In this document: positions 1-8,947 of the stretch, one piece after another | Numbering within the stretch: the stretch's first letter is position 1 | Layout: each line of letters opens with the position of its first letter | NCBI GenBank assembly: GCA_021325145.1 | Contig: JAJPHR010000051.1 | Coordinates: 62,001-126,000, forward strand | Reading direction: 5' to 3' | DNA from: Verrucomicrobiota bacterium | GTDB lineage: Bacteria; Verrucomicrobiota; Verrucomicrobiia; Limisphaerales; Pedosphaeraceae | DNA: 64,000 nt | Program-made: the position numbers and the translations under genes | Notes under the pieces: model-generated | The model's database searches: none | Told to the model about the DNA's origin: nothing | The model's input: only the letters and a program-made list of their open reading frames with translations

Positions 1-366
1 CGGCCGGCCTTGCACGTCGATGGTCTTGATGGTCTTGAGCGTTTGGGTGTCCCACATGACCACCGGGCTGCTGCTGCAAAATCCGTGGTGCGATTTGGGA
101 TCGACCGCCGCGCCTCGCGCCCGGCCCGGAATCGTGCCGGCCGCCTTGAGCGTATCGAGGTCGAAAACCAGGACCGCCTCGCCGCGCGGAATGTAAAGCT
201 TGCGACCATCGCTGTCCGCGTAAACGTAATCGATTCCACCCGTGCCCATGGTTTGGGTCGTGTTGACGATTTTATAAGGCTTGGCCGGAGTTTCCGCATT
301 GCCGCGCGAAGCCAGGAGGCCAAGACCCGTCACGAGCAAGGCGCGTGAGAATTGAGAATAGTTCAT
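1..366 (-). CDS. Exported YncE-like beta-propeller protein, N-terminal part
   Basis: The reading frame starts at an ATG at 366 and runs off the left edge of the window, so only the first 122 residues are visible. The start MNYSQFSRALLVTGLGLLASRG followed by NAETPAKP looks like a signal peptide, so the protein should be exported. The mature part contains GGIDYVYADSDGRKLYIPRG and then VLVFDLDTLKAAGTIPG and VMWDTQTLKTIKTIDVQG, a spacing typical of WD40/YncE-type propeller blades in which a variable value is tied to a name. Proteins of this kind often bind or report on small ligands, but no enzymatic residue is visible. The exact family and the substrate cannot be told from the fragment. Confidence 0.7.
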   Translation of the reverse strand, partial: MNYSQFSRALLVTGLGLLASRGNAETPAKPYKIVNTTQTMGTGGIDYVYADSDGRKLYIPRGEAVLVFDLDTLKAAGTIPGRARGAAVDPKSHHGFCSSSPVVMWDTQTLKTIKTIDVQGRP

Positions 367-623
367 AAGGTAAATCCAAGTTTGGAGTTTGTGCGGAATA
401 ATTATCGCCCGCGCCCGCGTTTGCACAAGTTTTTTTGCATGACAGTTTCTTAATGTCACGGCGGACCAGGAGATTGTAGCAGTTCCTGCGTTTCGGCTCT
501 GCTTGAAGATTAATAACTGGCCATGCAGAGCAGGGGTTCTGCGCTCCATCCCCTGTGATTGAGGTGCTTCCCTTAGCGCGAATTTGACGTGCAAATCGAG
601 CTCGGTCGAGGTATAAACTTTCC

Positions 624-1376
624 ATGACTTCCTTCCCCGGAGTCTGGCTTGGAAATGCGGGCGCGGCACCTTTTGCGACGACCCACTGGAGCGTCGTCCG
701 CCGGGCCGGAATGAACCCGGGCGAGGAAGCCGCCCAAGCCCTGGAGACATTGTGCCGGGCCTATTGGTATCCCCTTTATGCGTTCGTGCGGCGCTTGGGG
801 CATTCGCCCGAAGACGCCCAGGACATCACCCAATCCTTTTTTGCCTATCTGTTGGAAAAAGGGCTGATTGGGCGGGCTCAACCCGAAGCGGGCCGCTTTC
901 GGTCGTTCCTCATCGGATCGTTAAAGAACTTCATGGCCAACGATTTTCGACGCGAGCAGGCGCAGAAACGCGGCGGCGGCGCGATGGTCATTTCTTTCGA
1001 CGCCCAGACCGCCGAAGAACGTTACGCGTCCGAACCGGTTGAACCAAAAAACCCACTGACTCTTTTCCAGCAGGCTTGGGCAGTGGAAGTGCTGGATCAT
1101 GCCATCGAGCGGCTTGAGTCCGAGTATCATAGCGACGGAAAGATCAAAATCTTCCAGGCGCTTCACCTTTTCCTCCAGGGCGACCGTGGCTCGCAGACGT
1201 ACGCCGAAATCGGCGTGGCCCTCGGTCTGAGTGAGGGTGCCGTCAAAGTGACCGTCCACCGGATGCGGCAGCGTTACCGTGAATTGCTGCGGGCCGCCGT
1301 TGCCAACACCGTTTCCGACCCCATCGAAGTGGACGATGAATTGAGGCATCTGTTGAAGGCGCTGACGCCGGAGTGA
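624..1376 (+). CDS. RNA polymerase sigma factor, ECF type (orphan)
   Basis: A 250-residue sigma-70 family factor. Residues about 45-80 (YWYPLYAFVRR, then PEDAQDITQSFFAYLLEK) match sigma region 2, which binds core polymerase and the -10 element. Residues about 193-225 (YAEIGVALGLSEGAVKVTVHR) match the helix-turn-helix of region 4. The opening TTHWSVV and the region 2 wording are typical of the ECF subgroup frequent in Planctomycetes and Verrucomicrobia. In that group the gene is often followed by a serine/threonine kinase gene, which is absent here. The flanking genes are a divergent propeller gene and an unknown, so no anti-sigma partner is visible and its signal is unknown. Confidence 0.9.
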   Translation: MTSFPGVWLGNAGAAPFATTHWSVVRRAGMNPGEEAAQALETLCRAYWYPLYAFVRRLGHSPEDAQDITQSFFAYLLEKGLIGRAQPEAGRFRSFLIGSLKNFMANDFRREQAQKRGGGAMVISFDAQTAEERYASEPVEPKNPLTLFQQAWAVEVLDHAIERLESEYHSDGKIKIFQALHLFLQGDRGSQTYAEIGVALGLSEGAVKVTVHRMRQRYRELLRAAVANTVSDPIEVDDELRHLLKALTPE

Positions 1377-1544
1377 TTTTGGCGCGGCACTCCGTGAGAT
1401 GGAGCCGGAAATTGCGCGGATGGAATGCTCCAGCCTCGCCCGAGGATGAGCGGCTTGGGTTTTTCTCTTTGACCACATCGGAACGAAGTGTAAAATCAAA
1501 TAACACTGCGACAGGACTTAAGGAACCTTAACCAGGAGTTATTT

Positions 1545-2309
1545 ATGTGTTGCTTTTCTCAACCGGTCATTTCCGTGAGCGCCACCAACATCTTCGCCCG
1601 CGCGGGCGAAGGCGAGCGTCAGTTTTTGGTTTACAGCATGTCCCTCAATGCAAAAGAGGATCTGGCAATGATCCTCCCGTTGCCGGTCAAGGACGGCGCC
1701 GGCGAGAAAGCCGTGGAGTTTATCAATCTCAAAGCGTATCCGGACTTTTTTGGTGATCTTCGGGCAGGATTCCCGGTCCCTACGGCGACGGCGGCAAGCC
1801 GTGATCTTCACATTGGCTCGCCCAGCGCCAGCTTGAAAAAGCTCGAGGTGATTCAGGTCGGGGATTTCGAGGCTTCGTTCGTGCCGACCATCGACGATTT
1901 CGCAAGGCTTGACGAACGGTTCCGCCTGCCGCCCGGAACGTGGGACAAGCTGCCCGGGTACAAGACGTTCGGCTTCGCTGTGTTCAAGCTGAAACCGGGC
2001 GCAATGCGCGTCCACCCGATGGCGTTCTCCTTTCCGCGCCGCGATGTGAAGGCGTTGTTCTTTCCCACCGTTCACATTCACGATGGCAAAGTGCATTCCA
2101 AGGCGGGATTCGACCACGCGCTTTATTGCCAGCCACAAGAGGACCAGCAACTGGAACTGGATCAATGGGAGGAGTCGAATAGTCATGCGGTCAGTTTTGT
2201 CAAAGTAAAGCAGACCAAGGGCGTCGTGCTGGCGAACCAGCATTGTTACAAGAAGGAACTGCACGGCCAATTGCCCAATCGCGATACATTTATCGGGATC
2301 CAGATTTAA
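1545..2309 (+). CDS. Conserved protein of unknown function
   Basis: A 254-residue protein with a good Shine-Dalgarno sequence, AGGAG at 1534-1538, six bases before the ATG, which fixes the start. It has no signal peptide or membrane segment. The segment AKEDLAMILPLPVKDG followed by EKAVEFINLKAYPDFFGDL, and later KTFGFAVFKLKPG with HPMAFSFPRR, suggests a compact globular alpha/beta protein. His residues cluster near VHIHDGK and KAGFDHALYCQP, which could bind a metal, but this is only a guess. I do not recognise the family. It stands alone, with gaps of about 170 and 140 bases on either side. Confidence 0.75.
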   Translation: MCCFSQPVISVSATNIFARAGEGERQFLVYSMSLNAKEDLAMILPLPVKDGAGEKAVEFINLKAYPDFFGDLRAGFPVPTATAASRDLHIGSPSASLKKLEVIQVGDFEASFVPTIDDFARLDERFRLPPGTWDKLPGYKTFGFAVFKLKPGAMRVHPMAFSFPRRDVKALFFPTVHIHDGKVHSKAGFDHALYCQPQEDQQLELDQWEESNSHAVSFVKVKQTKGVVLANQHCYKKELHGQLPNRDTFIGIQI

Positions 2310-2449
2310 GTGTAAGCGGAACCGCAAGGCAACCTGGTCACAAAAAATCGTGGCATGAAAGCTGATTTCCGCTACTCTGCCCAAATCCTCAGGCTGGACG
2401 CTGAAGGCGGCTGGCCTGGCGGGAACGAAACATTCAACACGATCAAACT

Positions 2450-3337
2450 ATGCCAGAACGTATCGGATTTGTGGGCGTCGGGCGGATGGGCGGCAACATG
2501 GCGCGCCGCGTCAAGGAGCAGGGCTACACTGTGGCAGCGGTTTACGACGTGAACACGGCGGCCGCGCAAGCGCTGGCCCAGGAACTGGGTTGCGAAGCGT
2601 GCGCCGACCTTACGCACGTCACAGCTTTGTCGGACGTGATCATCACCGTCGTGACGGATGATGCCGCGATGAAGAGCATTTTCAGCGGCGGACTGCTGCG
2701 GGGAGCGAAAGGAAAGTTGTTCATTAATTGCGCCACCATCTCGCCGGAAGTGCATGTGAAGATCGAGGAGCGGGTGGAAAAGGCCAAGGCGCAGTCGTTG
2801 GAGGCCTGCATGGCGTCGAGTATCACGCAGGCGCGGCAAGGCACGCTTTACTTGATGTGCGGTGGCAAGCCGGAAGCCTTCGAACGGGCGAAGCCGATTC
2901 TGGAGAAGCTGAGCGCCTCGCTGCGTTACATTGGCCCGGCGGGCAAGGCGGCGCAGGTGAAAGCGCTCGTCAACATGGTAATGAACATCAACACGGCGGG
3001 TTTGGCGGAGGGCCTGGGCCTGGGCGCGGCGCTGGGGCTGGACCTGGCGATGTTGCGCGAAGTTTTTTCGCAAACGGGCGCCAATTCGCGTGTGTTGCAA
3101 ACGGACGGCGAGGACATGCAAAATCGCGATCACAGTTGTTTCTTTTCCGCCGCACACGCAGCCAAGGATTCCGGCATCGCGCTTAAGCTTGCCAAGGCCG
3201 AGGGCCTGAACCTGCCGCTCGCCACCGCCACCAAAAAGCAATATGACAGGATGGTGACCGAAGGGTTGGGCGAGTTGGACAAATCCGGCATCGCGGAATT
3301 GACCTTCAAAGGGCGCCACCAGCCGAAGGCTGCATGA
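2450..3337 (+). CDS. NAD(P)-dependent 3-hydroxyisobutyrate dehydrogenase family oxidoreductase
   Basis: A 295-residue beta-hydroxyacid dehydrogenase. The N-terminal Rossmann motif GFVGVGRMGGNMARRV (GxGxxG) binds NAD(P). The substrate motif near residue 120 (ASSITQARQGTLYLMCGG) and the catalytic-lysine helix GKAAQVKALVNMVMNINTAG near residue 170 are as in 3-hydroxyisobutyrate, tartronate semialdehyde and glyoxylate/succinic semialdehyde reductases. The usual signature DAPVSGG is altered here to EACMASSI, so the substrate is uncertain. The stop overlaps the start of the next gene by four bases (ATGA), and it heads an operon with the molybdopterin oxidoreductase and fdhD. It may therefore handle a small hydroxyacid or semialdehyde linked to that redox enzyme (inference). 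Confidence 0.88.
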   Translation: MPERIGFVGVGRMGGNMARRVKEQGYTVAAVYDVNTAAAQALAQELGCEACADLTHVTALSDVIITVVTDDAAMKSIFSGGLLRGAKGKLFINCATISPEVHVKIEERVEKAKAQSLEACMASSITQARQGTLYLMCGGKPEAFERAKPILEKLSASLRYIGPAGKAAQVKALVNMVMNINTAGLAEGLGLGAALGLDLAMLREVFSQTGANSRVLQTDGEDMQNRDHSCFFSAAHAAKDSGIALKLAKAEGLNLPLATATKKQYDRMVTEGLGELDKSGIAELTFKGRHQPKAA

Positions 3338-3801
3338 GCGAGGAATTATTTCCATCGGGACCGTGGACGGGGTTCTACAACTACGTTCCCGGCGGCCATC
3401 GGCATCGGATGGAACTCGGGCTTTCCTTTTCGAGCGGATGCATCGGCGGCGACGGGGTCGATGACGTGGGCCGATTTTTCATCAAAGGCCGCTACGATTC
3501 GGCTGCCTGCGAGTGCCATTGGACAAAGACCTACCTCGGCGGCCATGATGTTTTTTATCGCGGCTTCCGCGAGGATAAGGGCATTTGGGGCTGCTGGGAA
3601 ATCGGCAATCTCGCCCACGGCGGCTTTCACATTTGGCCGCGCGGAGCGGAATCGAGTGAGGAACTCGTCGAAGCCGCAGCCGGCACCAAACCGGCTGATG
3701 CCATTGCAACTCAAACGACAGGTCAAACGGCGGGAGCGCAATGTTCCAACTCTACTCCAGGAATTCAGGGCCATGCGTCCGCGCTACGCGTGGGCGGTTG
3801 A
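3334..3801 (+). CDS. Conserved protein of unknown function in the YdeP/FdhD operon
   Basis: A 155-residue protein translationally coupled to the upstream dehydrogenase by an ATGA overlap, and ending three bases before the molybdopterin oxidoreductase start. The first 110 residues form a clear domain: GPWTGFYNYVPGGHRHRMEL, then GDGVDDVGRFFIKGRYD, then WTKTYLGGHDVFYRGFRE and GIWGCWEI. The alternating aromatic and glycine residues suggest a small beta-barrel or beta-sandwich. The last 40 residues (from EELVEAAAG) are low complexity and probably disordered. No family name can be given. It has no signal peptide, so it is presumably cytoplasmic and may assist the oxidoreductase made from the same message. 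Confidence 0.75.
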   Translation: MSEELFPSGPWTGFYNYVPGGHRHRMELGLSFSSGCIGGDGVDDVGRFFIKGRYDSAACECHWTKTYLGGHDVFYRGFREDKGIWGCWEIGNLAHGGFHIWPRGAESSEELVEAAAGTKPADAIATQTTGQTAGAQCSNSTPGIQGHASALRVGG

Positions 3802-3804
3802 GCA

Positions 3805-6054
3805 ATGGCATCCCACCGGCTTGATCGCGATTGGAAGGACCGGCTCAAATCCGCCGTTCCTTTCGGCCTGGGCCAGGTCAAGCCGAAGCATTTCCGTGAC
3901 ATGGCGGGCGTGGTGTGGAAGAACCGGGATAATCTCTCCTACGCGTGGAAAGTCCTGAGCCGGGGCGTTTGCGACGGTTGCGCCCTCGGCGTGGCGGGCT
4001 TTCATGATTGGACGATTCCAGGGATTCACCTCTGTATGACGCGGCTAAATCTGCTGCGGCTGAACACCATGCCCGAGTTGGATGTGCGATTGCTGGAGGA
4101 TGTTTCGCGCCTGGCCGCGCTCGATAATGCGCAGCTTCGTGAATTGGGCCGGTTGCCTTATCCAATGGCCCGTGAAAAAGACGCCGCCGGATTCCGCCGC
4201 ATCACGTGGGAGGAGGCTTATGCGCGGATCGCAAAGCGCATCCGTGTTGCCAATCCGCGGCGTTGGGCGATGTTTCTGACTTCGCGCGGGGTGACCAACG
4301 AGGTTTATTACATGGCCCAGAAAGTGGCGCGATTTCTTGGCACCAACAACGTCGATAATGCGGCGCGTCTCTGCCATGCGCCGTCCACGGCGGCGATGAA
4401 GCGCGCGGTGGGCGTGGCCGCAACCACGTGCAGCTACAAGGATTGGTACGGTTCCGACCTGATTATTTTCTTCGGCGCCAACCCGGCGAATGATCAACCC
4501 GTCACGACCAAATATTTGCACGAAGCCAAGCAACTCGGCACCAAGGTGGTGATGGTCAATCCGTACCTTGAGCCGGGCATGAAACGGTATTGGGTGCCAT
4601 CGACCGCGCGGAGTGCGTTGTTCGGCACCGATATTGCCGACTATTGGTTTCCCGTGGCGCAGGGCGGGGACATCGCGTTCATTTACGGCGTGCTCAAGGC
4701 CATGTTCGCCCGAGGCTGGCAGGACGAGAAGTTCGTGCGGGACCACACCGCCGGCATTGAGGGGTTGAAAGGTCAGACCGAAGCACTTGACTGGCCTTCG
4801 CTCGAAGCGCAAAGCGGCCTGGATCGCGCCGGCATGGAGGAATTCGCGGAACTTCTCCACCACGCGAACACCGCGGTGCTGGTTTGGAGCATGGGCGTCA
4901 CGCAACATTCTTTTGGCGGCGATGCGGTGCAGATGATTCTGAATCTCGGGCTTGCCAAAGGATTCGTTGGTCGCGACAAGTGCGGGCTGATGCCGATTCG
5001 CGGGCATTCCTCGGTGCAGGGCGGCGCGGAGATGGGCGCGTATGCCACGGCGTTTCCCGGCGGCAAGCCGGTGAACCGCGAAAATGCCCGGACGCTTTCG
5101 GCGGAATATGGCTTCGACGTGCCGGATTGGCCGGGGTTGACCGCTCCGGAAATGGTCGAGGCCTGCGCCCGGGGCGATCTTGATTTGCTGTATTGTTTGG
5201 GCGGGAATTTTCTGCGCACGTTGCCCGATCCGAAATACGTTCGGCAGGCGCTGGCGAACGTGCCGCTGCGCGTGCATCAGGACATCATCCTCACGGACCA
5301 AATGTTCATTGAGGCGAAGGAAGAAGTGATTTTGCTCCCGGCCAAGACCCGGTATGAACAGGACGATGGCGGAACGGAAACCATCACCGAGCGGCGCATC
5401 GTATTCAGCCCGGAAATTCCCCGGCAAGTCGGCGAGGCGCGCGCCGAGTGGAAAATCCTGCGCGAACTGGCGGCCACGGTCCATCCCGGGCGCACACATC
5501 TGCTTGGCTGTGAAACCGGTTGGAAGATGCGCGAGGAAATTGCCCGCGTCGTGCCTTTCTACGATGGTTTTCAAAAGCTCGACAAAACCGGCGATGCTTT
5601 CCAATACGGCGGCCCGCATTTGTGTGCTGATTGGAAATTTCCCACCGCCGACGGCAAGGCACATTTTCACGCCGTGCCATTACCGGACTTGAAGCGGGCG
5701 CCGGGGGAGTTCAAGGTCAGCACGCGTCGTGGCAAACAATTTAACACGCTCGTTTACGCCGAGGTCGATCCCTTGAATGGCGCGCCGCGCGACGCGGTGC
5801 TCATGAACCCGGACGATGCCGCCGGGTTGCACCTGGTCCACCGGGATCGAATCATCTTGATGAACGATCTTGGCCGCTATGAGGGGCGAGTTTTTCTCGC
5901 GCCCATCGCCCGGGGCAATCTGCAGGTCCACTGGCCGGAGGGCAACGTGATCATTCGTCGCGGTGTAGTTGATCCGGCCGGCGGCGTTCCGGACTACTAC
6001 GCGACCGTGAGGGTGGAACGTTTGGCTCGGAATGGCGGGACTGAGTTACTTTGA
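3805..6054 (+). CDS. FdhF/YdeP family molybdopterin-dependent oxidoreductase
   Basis: A 749-residue member of the DMSO reductase/formate dehydrogenase superfamily. Cys56, Cys59 and Cys77 (VCDGCALGVAG and HLCMTR) lie where family members carry the iron-sulfur site. The bis-MGD-binding region covers about residues 130-480 (ITWEEAYARIAKRI, FFGANPANDQPVTTKYL, GRDKCGLMPIRGHSSVQGG, LGGNFLRTLPD). A C-terminal molybdopterin dinucleotide-binding domain covers about 640-745 (FNTLVYAEVDPLNG and AVLMNPDDAAGL). The YdeP branch resembles formate dehydrogenase H but its physiological substrate is not established. There is no Tat signal, so it should act in the cytoplasm. FdhD follows by 19 bases, consistent with the need for cofactor sulfuration. 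Confidence 0.92.
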   Translation: MASHRLDRDWKDRLKSAVPFGLGQVKPKHFRDMAGVVWKNRDNLSYAWKVLSRGVCDGCALGVAGFHDWTIPGIHLCMTRLNLLRLNTMPELDVRLLEDVSRLAALDNAQLRELGRLPYPMAREKDAAGFRRITWEEAYARIAKRIRVANPRRWAMFLTSRGVTNEVYYMAQKVARFLGTNNVDNAARLCHAPSTAAMKRAVGVAATTCSYKDWYGSDLIIFFGANPANDQPVTTKYLHEAKQLGTKVVMVNPYLEPGMKRYWVPSTARSALFGTDIADYWFPVAQGGDIAFIYGVLKAMFARGWQDEKFVRDHTAGIEGLKGQTEALDWPSLEAQSGLDRAGMEEFAELLHHANTAVLVWSMGVTQHSFGGDAVQMILNLGLAKGFVGRDKCGLMPIRGHSSVQGGAEMGAYATAFPGGKPVNRENARTLSAEYGFDVPDWPGLTAPEMVEACARGDLDLLYCLGGNFLRTLPDPKYVRQALANVPLRVHQDIILTDQMFIEAKEEVILLPAKTRYEQDDGGTETITERRIVFSPEIPRQVGEARAEWKILRELAATVHPGRTHLLGCETGWKMREEIARVVPFYDGFQKLDKTGDAFQYGGPHLCADWKFPTADGKAHFHAVPLPDLKRAPGEFKVSTRRGKQFNTLVYAEVDPLNGAPRDAVLMNPDDAAGLHLVHRDRIILMNDLGRYEGRVFLAPIARGNLQVHWPEGNVIIRRGVVDPAGGVPDYYATVRVERLARNGGTELL

Positions 6055-6072
6055 CTCCGAGTTGACCGAATT

Positions 6073-6933
6073 GTGCGCCAGAAAAAAAAATTAGCCAGGG
6101 CCGGGCAAAGCCAGGACATGCAGCCGGGCGACGGCGCGGCTGAAATTATTCGGTTACGCGTCGGGGGAGAATTAGTTCGCTGCCTCGATCATCTGGCGCA
6201 GGAAGAGCCGCTGGAGATCCGCGTGCGGGGGCGAAGCGTGGCCGTTACCATGCGGACGCCGGGCCATGACGCAGAGTTGGCGGCGGGTTTCCTGGTGACC
6301 GAGGGACTTATTCATCAGCGGAGTGACGTGATTGGGATCAACTACTGCCAGGCGGGAGCGGTCGCGAATGGCGAGAATGTGGTAAACGTCTTTCTTGCTC
6401 CATCCGTGGAGGTGGATTTTGAACGATTGACGCGGCATGTGTTCGCGTCTTCCAGTTGCGGAGTGTGTGGAAAGGCTTCCATTGAGTCGGTGCAGCAGCA
6501 TTTCCCACCGGTCGAGTCTGTGCTGAAAGTCAGGGCGAAAATCATCGCGTGCCTGCCGGATCGGTTACAAGCAGCGCAAAAGACCTTTGCAAAAACCGGG
6601 GGCCTGCACGCAGCGGCCATTTTTGATTCTCGAGGCAGGCTGATCGTGGCGCGCGAGGACGTGGGACGGCACAATGCGGTGGACAAGGTGATCGGCCACG
6701 GGTTTCAACAGGGCCGGCTCCCGTTCGATCAGCACATATTGCTGGTGAGCGGGCGGGCTTCGTTTGAGATCATGCAAAAGGCGCTGGCGGCGCGGATTCC
6801 CGTGGTGTGCGCGGTGTCCGCGCCTTCGAGCCTTGCAGTGGAATTCGCGCGGACGAGCGGGCAAACGCTGGTGGGATTCTTGCGCGGGAACCGGATGAAT
6901 ATTTATTCGCAACCGGAACGGGTGCGGAGTTGA
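6073..6933 (+). CDS. fdhD: Formate dehydrogenase accessory sulfurtransferase FdhD
   Basis: A 286-residue FdhD. The family transfers sulfur from a cysteine desulfurase to the molybdenum cofactor of formate-dehydrogenase-type enzymes. The sulfur-carrying CxxC is seen as SSSCGVCGK (Cys129, Cys132). Other signature blocks are HDAELAAGFLVTEGLI, KTGGLHAAAIFD, EDVGRHNAVDKVIG and LLVSGRASFEIMQKA. The start used is a GTG at 6073. An ATG at 6118 (MQPGDG) is an alternative that would remove 15 poorly conserved residues. It sits last in the operon directly behind the YdeP-like oxidoreductase, its likely client. Confidence 0.95.
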   Translation: MRQKKKLARAGQSQDMQPGDGAAEIIRLRVGGELVRCLDHLAQEEPLEIRVRGRSVAVTMRTPGHDAELAAGFLVTEGLIHQRSDVIGINYCQAGAVANGENVVNVFLAPSVEVDFERLTRHVFASSSCGVCGKASIESVQQHFPPVESVLKVRAKIIACLPDRLQAAQKTFAKTGGLHAAAIFDSRGRLIVAREDVGRHNAVDKVIGHGFQQGRLPFDQHILLVSGRASFEIMQKALAARIPVVCAVSAPSSLAVEFARTSGQTLVGFLRGNRMNIYSQPERVRS

Positions 6934-7025
6934 GATGAATTCCTGCCAGAAAAACGGATTGACCTGATGAATCGGTTTCTTCTAAGGTTGCGGTTGAAAA
7001 CCGCAAACAAAGAATCGCACGAATT

Positions 7026-7466
7026 ATGAATAAAATCGTTCCCCTCATCAGTTCCGGAGTCGCCGGGCCGCTCGGCGTGTTGCATTTGCCACGTTTGTGG
7101 CTCAAGGCCTCGTTGGAAGCGCGCGGCAAACTTGCGCCGGGTTATCCCGGGGCGGGCAAAGGATACGATCAGATGGTTATCGACGGGCTGGGGCTCAAGC
7201 GTGACGCCGTCCTCGATTTCATTAAAAACAGCCGCCCGACTTATTGCCAGTTCGAGGCCTGGGTGAAAAAGAACGGCACGAAGCTCGACAAGCCCTCCAT
7301 CGAGAAACTTAATGCGTCCATTCGGGGTTACAATCACGATGATGACACTCGCAAGGGCATCCTTGGCGCCAATGCGCTGCCGGATGACGCCTCTGCCTGC
7401 AAGGATGCAATAAACCTTAATAATCTGGATGATTGGAAAGAGTTCCACGAGGCGGAGTTGAAGTAG
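7026..7466 (+). CDS. DUF5069-like protein
   Basis: A 146-residue soluble protein. The pattern LPRLWLKASLEARGKLAPGYP near the N-terminus, followed by YDQMVIDGLGLKRDAVLDFI and FEAWVKKNGTKLD, resembles the DUF5069 proteins common in Verrucomicrobia and Planctomycetes, whose function is unknown. The C-terminal half (GYNHDDDTRKGIL and NLNNLDDWKEFHEAEL) is mostly helical and acidic. There is no signal peptide. It sits 92 bases after fdhD and 65 bases before a Tat-exported propeller protein, without overlap, so membership in either operon is uncertain. The family name is assigned from remembered pattern rather than a search. Confidence 0.72.
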   Translation: MNKIVPLISSGVAGPLGVLHLPRLWLKASLEARGKLAPGYPGAGKGYDQMVIDGLGLKRDAVLDFIKNSRPTYCQFEAWVKKNGTKLDKPSIEKLNASIRGYNHDDDTRKGILGANALPDDASACKDAINLNNLDDWKEFHEAELK

Positions 7467-7531
7467 CGGCCACCGTGCCGATGCGGCGACTGGCTTCATG
7501 GCGGCAATTTGTATTGGTCCAACCAACGACT

Positions 7532-8635
7532 ATGAAATCAAACGAATATCTTTTCCCACACCGTTTGAGCCGGCGTGATTTCCTGCGCACGGCAGGCGCT
7601 GCTTCAGCCGCTCTGGCCGTGCCCTCGCTGAGCCGCGCCGAAGACGCGCAACCGCCGGTTCGTATCGGCAGCGGATATCACACGTACGAGGCGGTCCCGG
7701 AGTGGGGGCGGCTTCCGGAGGGGATGAAGTATGGTTTTGGTTGCGGGGTGATTGTCGATTCCAAGGATCGCGTGTTTGTCACCTCGCGCTCCACGAGCCC
7801 GTGCGTCGCTATTTTTGATCGCGACGGTAAACTGTTGGAGACCTGGAGCGATGATTTTGCCGGGAAAATAGGGTTCACCACGGACCAGGTCAAGCGCACG
7901 GCACATTGCCTCTATTTGAGCAAGGAAGGCGGGCAGGAGTTCATTTACTGGATCGAAAACATCAACGACGCCAAAACACCGAAGTTTGGAGCGCGGGTTT
8001 ATAAAACGGACCTGGACGGCAAGGTGCTCTACACCATCGGCAACGTGGAAAAGGAAGGCAGCACGTCCCAGAAATTCGATTGGACAAACCCGACGGACGT
8101 GGCGGTCGCGCCGAACGGCGACATTTACGTGGTGGATGGATATGGCAGCCAGCGTGTGAGCCGGTTCGACAAAAATTTCACGCACCTCAAGACCATCGGC
8201 GGGCACAGCACCAAGAGCAAGGAACATGGCTTGTTCAACACCTGCCACGGTGTCTGGATCAACACGCTCCGGAGCAAGGAAGAGCCGGAGGTTTATATCG
8301 CTGACCGCGCGAACGGAAGAATCGAGGTCTTCTCGCTCGCGCTGGAGTATAAGCGCACGCTCCTCGATGGCGAAGTGCGGAACCCCTGTTGTTTCTACCA
8401 GCACAAGGATAAGATTTACGTCCCGGATCTTGCCAGCCGTGTTACCATCATTGATGCGGAGGATAAATTGGTGGCGCACCTGGGCGACGGCAAAGATAAG
8501 CCGGACAACAAAACCAACCCGGCGTTGTTCTCCGCGCCCCACGCACTTTGCCTCGATTCACGCGGCGACTTGTACGTCGTGGAATGGGTGGATTTCGGCC
8601 GGCCGAGAAAGTTCAAGCACACGCCGCAGGCGTAA
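7532..8635 (+). CDS. Tat-exported six-bladed beta-propeller (NHL-type) protein
   Basis: A 367-residue exported protein. The start at 7532 is chosen because it gives a twin-arginine signal, LSRRDFLRTAGAASAALAVP, with cleavage likely after SLSRA. An upstream in-frame start at 7433 would bury this signal and overlap the previous gene. The mature part holds repeated NHL-like blades: VIVDSKDRVFVTSRS, VAIFDRDGKLLETW, NPTDVAVAPNGDIYVVDGYG, VYIADRANGRIEVFSL, HALCLDSRGDLYVVEW. Tat export implies that it folds, or takes up a cofactor, before export. Such propellers include peptidylglycine-lyase-like and lactonase-like proteins. No catalytic set is clear here. It is convergent with the nfeD-type gene. 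Confidence 0.85.
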   Translation: MKSNEYLFPHRLSRRDFLRTAGAASAALAVPSLSRAEDAQPPVRIGSGYHTYEAVPEWGRLPEGMKYGFGCGVIVDSKDRVFVTSRSTSPCVAIFDRDGKLLETWSDDFAGKIGFTTDQVKRTAHCLYLSKEGGQEFIYWIENINDAKTPKFGARVYKTDLDGKVLYTIGNVEKEGSTSQKFDWTNPTDVAVAPNGDIYVVDGYGSQRVSRFDKNFTHLKTIGGHSTKSKEHGLFNTCHGVWINTLRSKEEPEVYIADRANGRIEVFSLALEYKRTLLDGEVRNPCCFYQHKDKIYVPDLASRVTIIDAEDKLVAHLGDGKDKPDNKTNPALFSAPHALCLDSRGDLYVVEWVDFGRPRKFKHTPQA

Positions 8636-8800
8636 CCGCGCTCGTGCTCCATTGGACGGGTGAGCCACAGAAATCTCGAACCGCCCTGGCTTTAGTCGAA
8701 ACCTGCTTGGGTCCGGTTCAAACCAACCTGCCGGAGGGCGCGTCACTTCATGCGCGCCGTTTAGGAGACCCCTTCCGCATCCCGGTCTCCAGGGGGCCAG

Positions 8801-8892
8801 ACCCGTGACGCCGTGACAATTCAATAAAGACGGGCTTATTCTCAAGTGCGACCCGTGACACCATCCGTGACAACCCGTGCCACACCCGTGAC
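8801..8892. repeat. Cluster of CCCGTGAC direct repeats
   Basis: Six matches or near matches to ACCCGTGAC lie in 92 bases between two convergent genes: at 8801, 8811 (shortened), 8851, 8863 (ATCCGTGAC), 8873 (ACCCGTGCC) and 8884. The last four are spaced 12, 10 and 11 bases apart, about one helical turn. The remaining gap from 8636 to 8947 shows no gene. These could be protein-binding sites or a decayed simple repeat. A convergent intergenic location argues against a promoter-linked operator. Confidence 0.6.
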
Positions 8893-8947
8893 ATTTTAAG
8901 CTTCAAAAGGGCCAAACCGATCCGCTCGGGGGAAGCTGCACTCCGCT

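Noticed and set aside
4045-5670. Open frame of 541 codons on the minus strand opposite the YdeP-like gene
   Set aside because: It is antisense to a confidently assigned enzyme, is rich in Arg/His as expected from GC-rich antisense codons, and has no recognisable domain.
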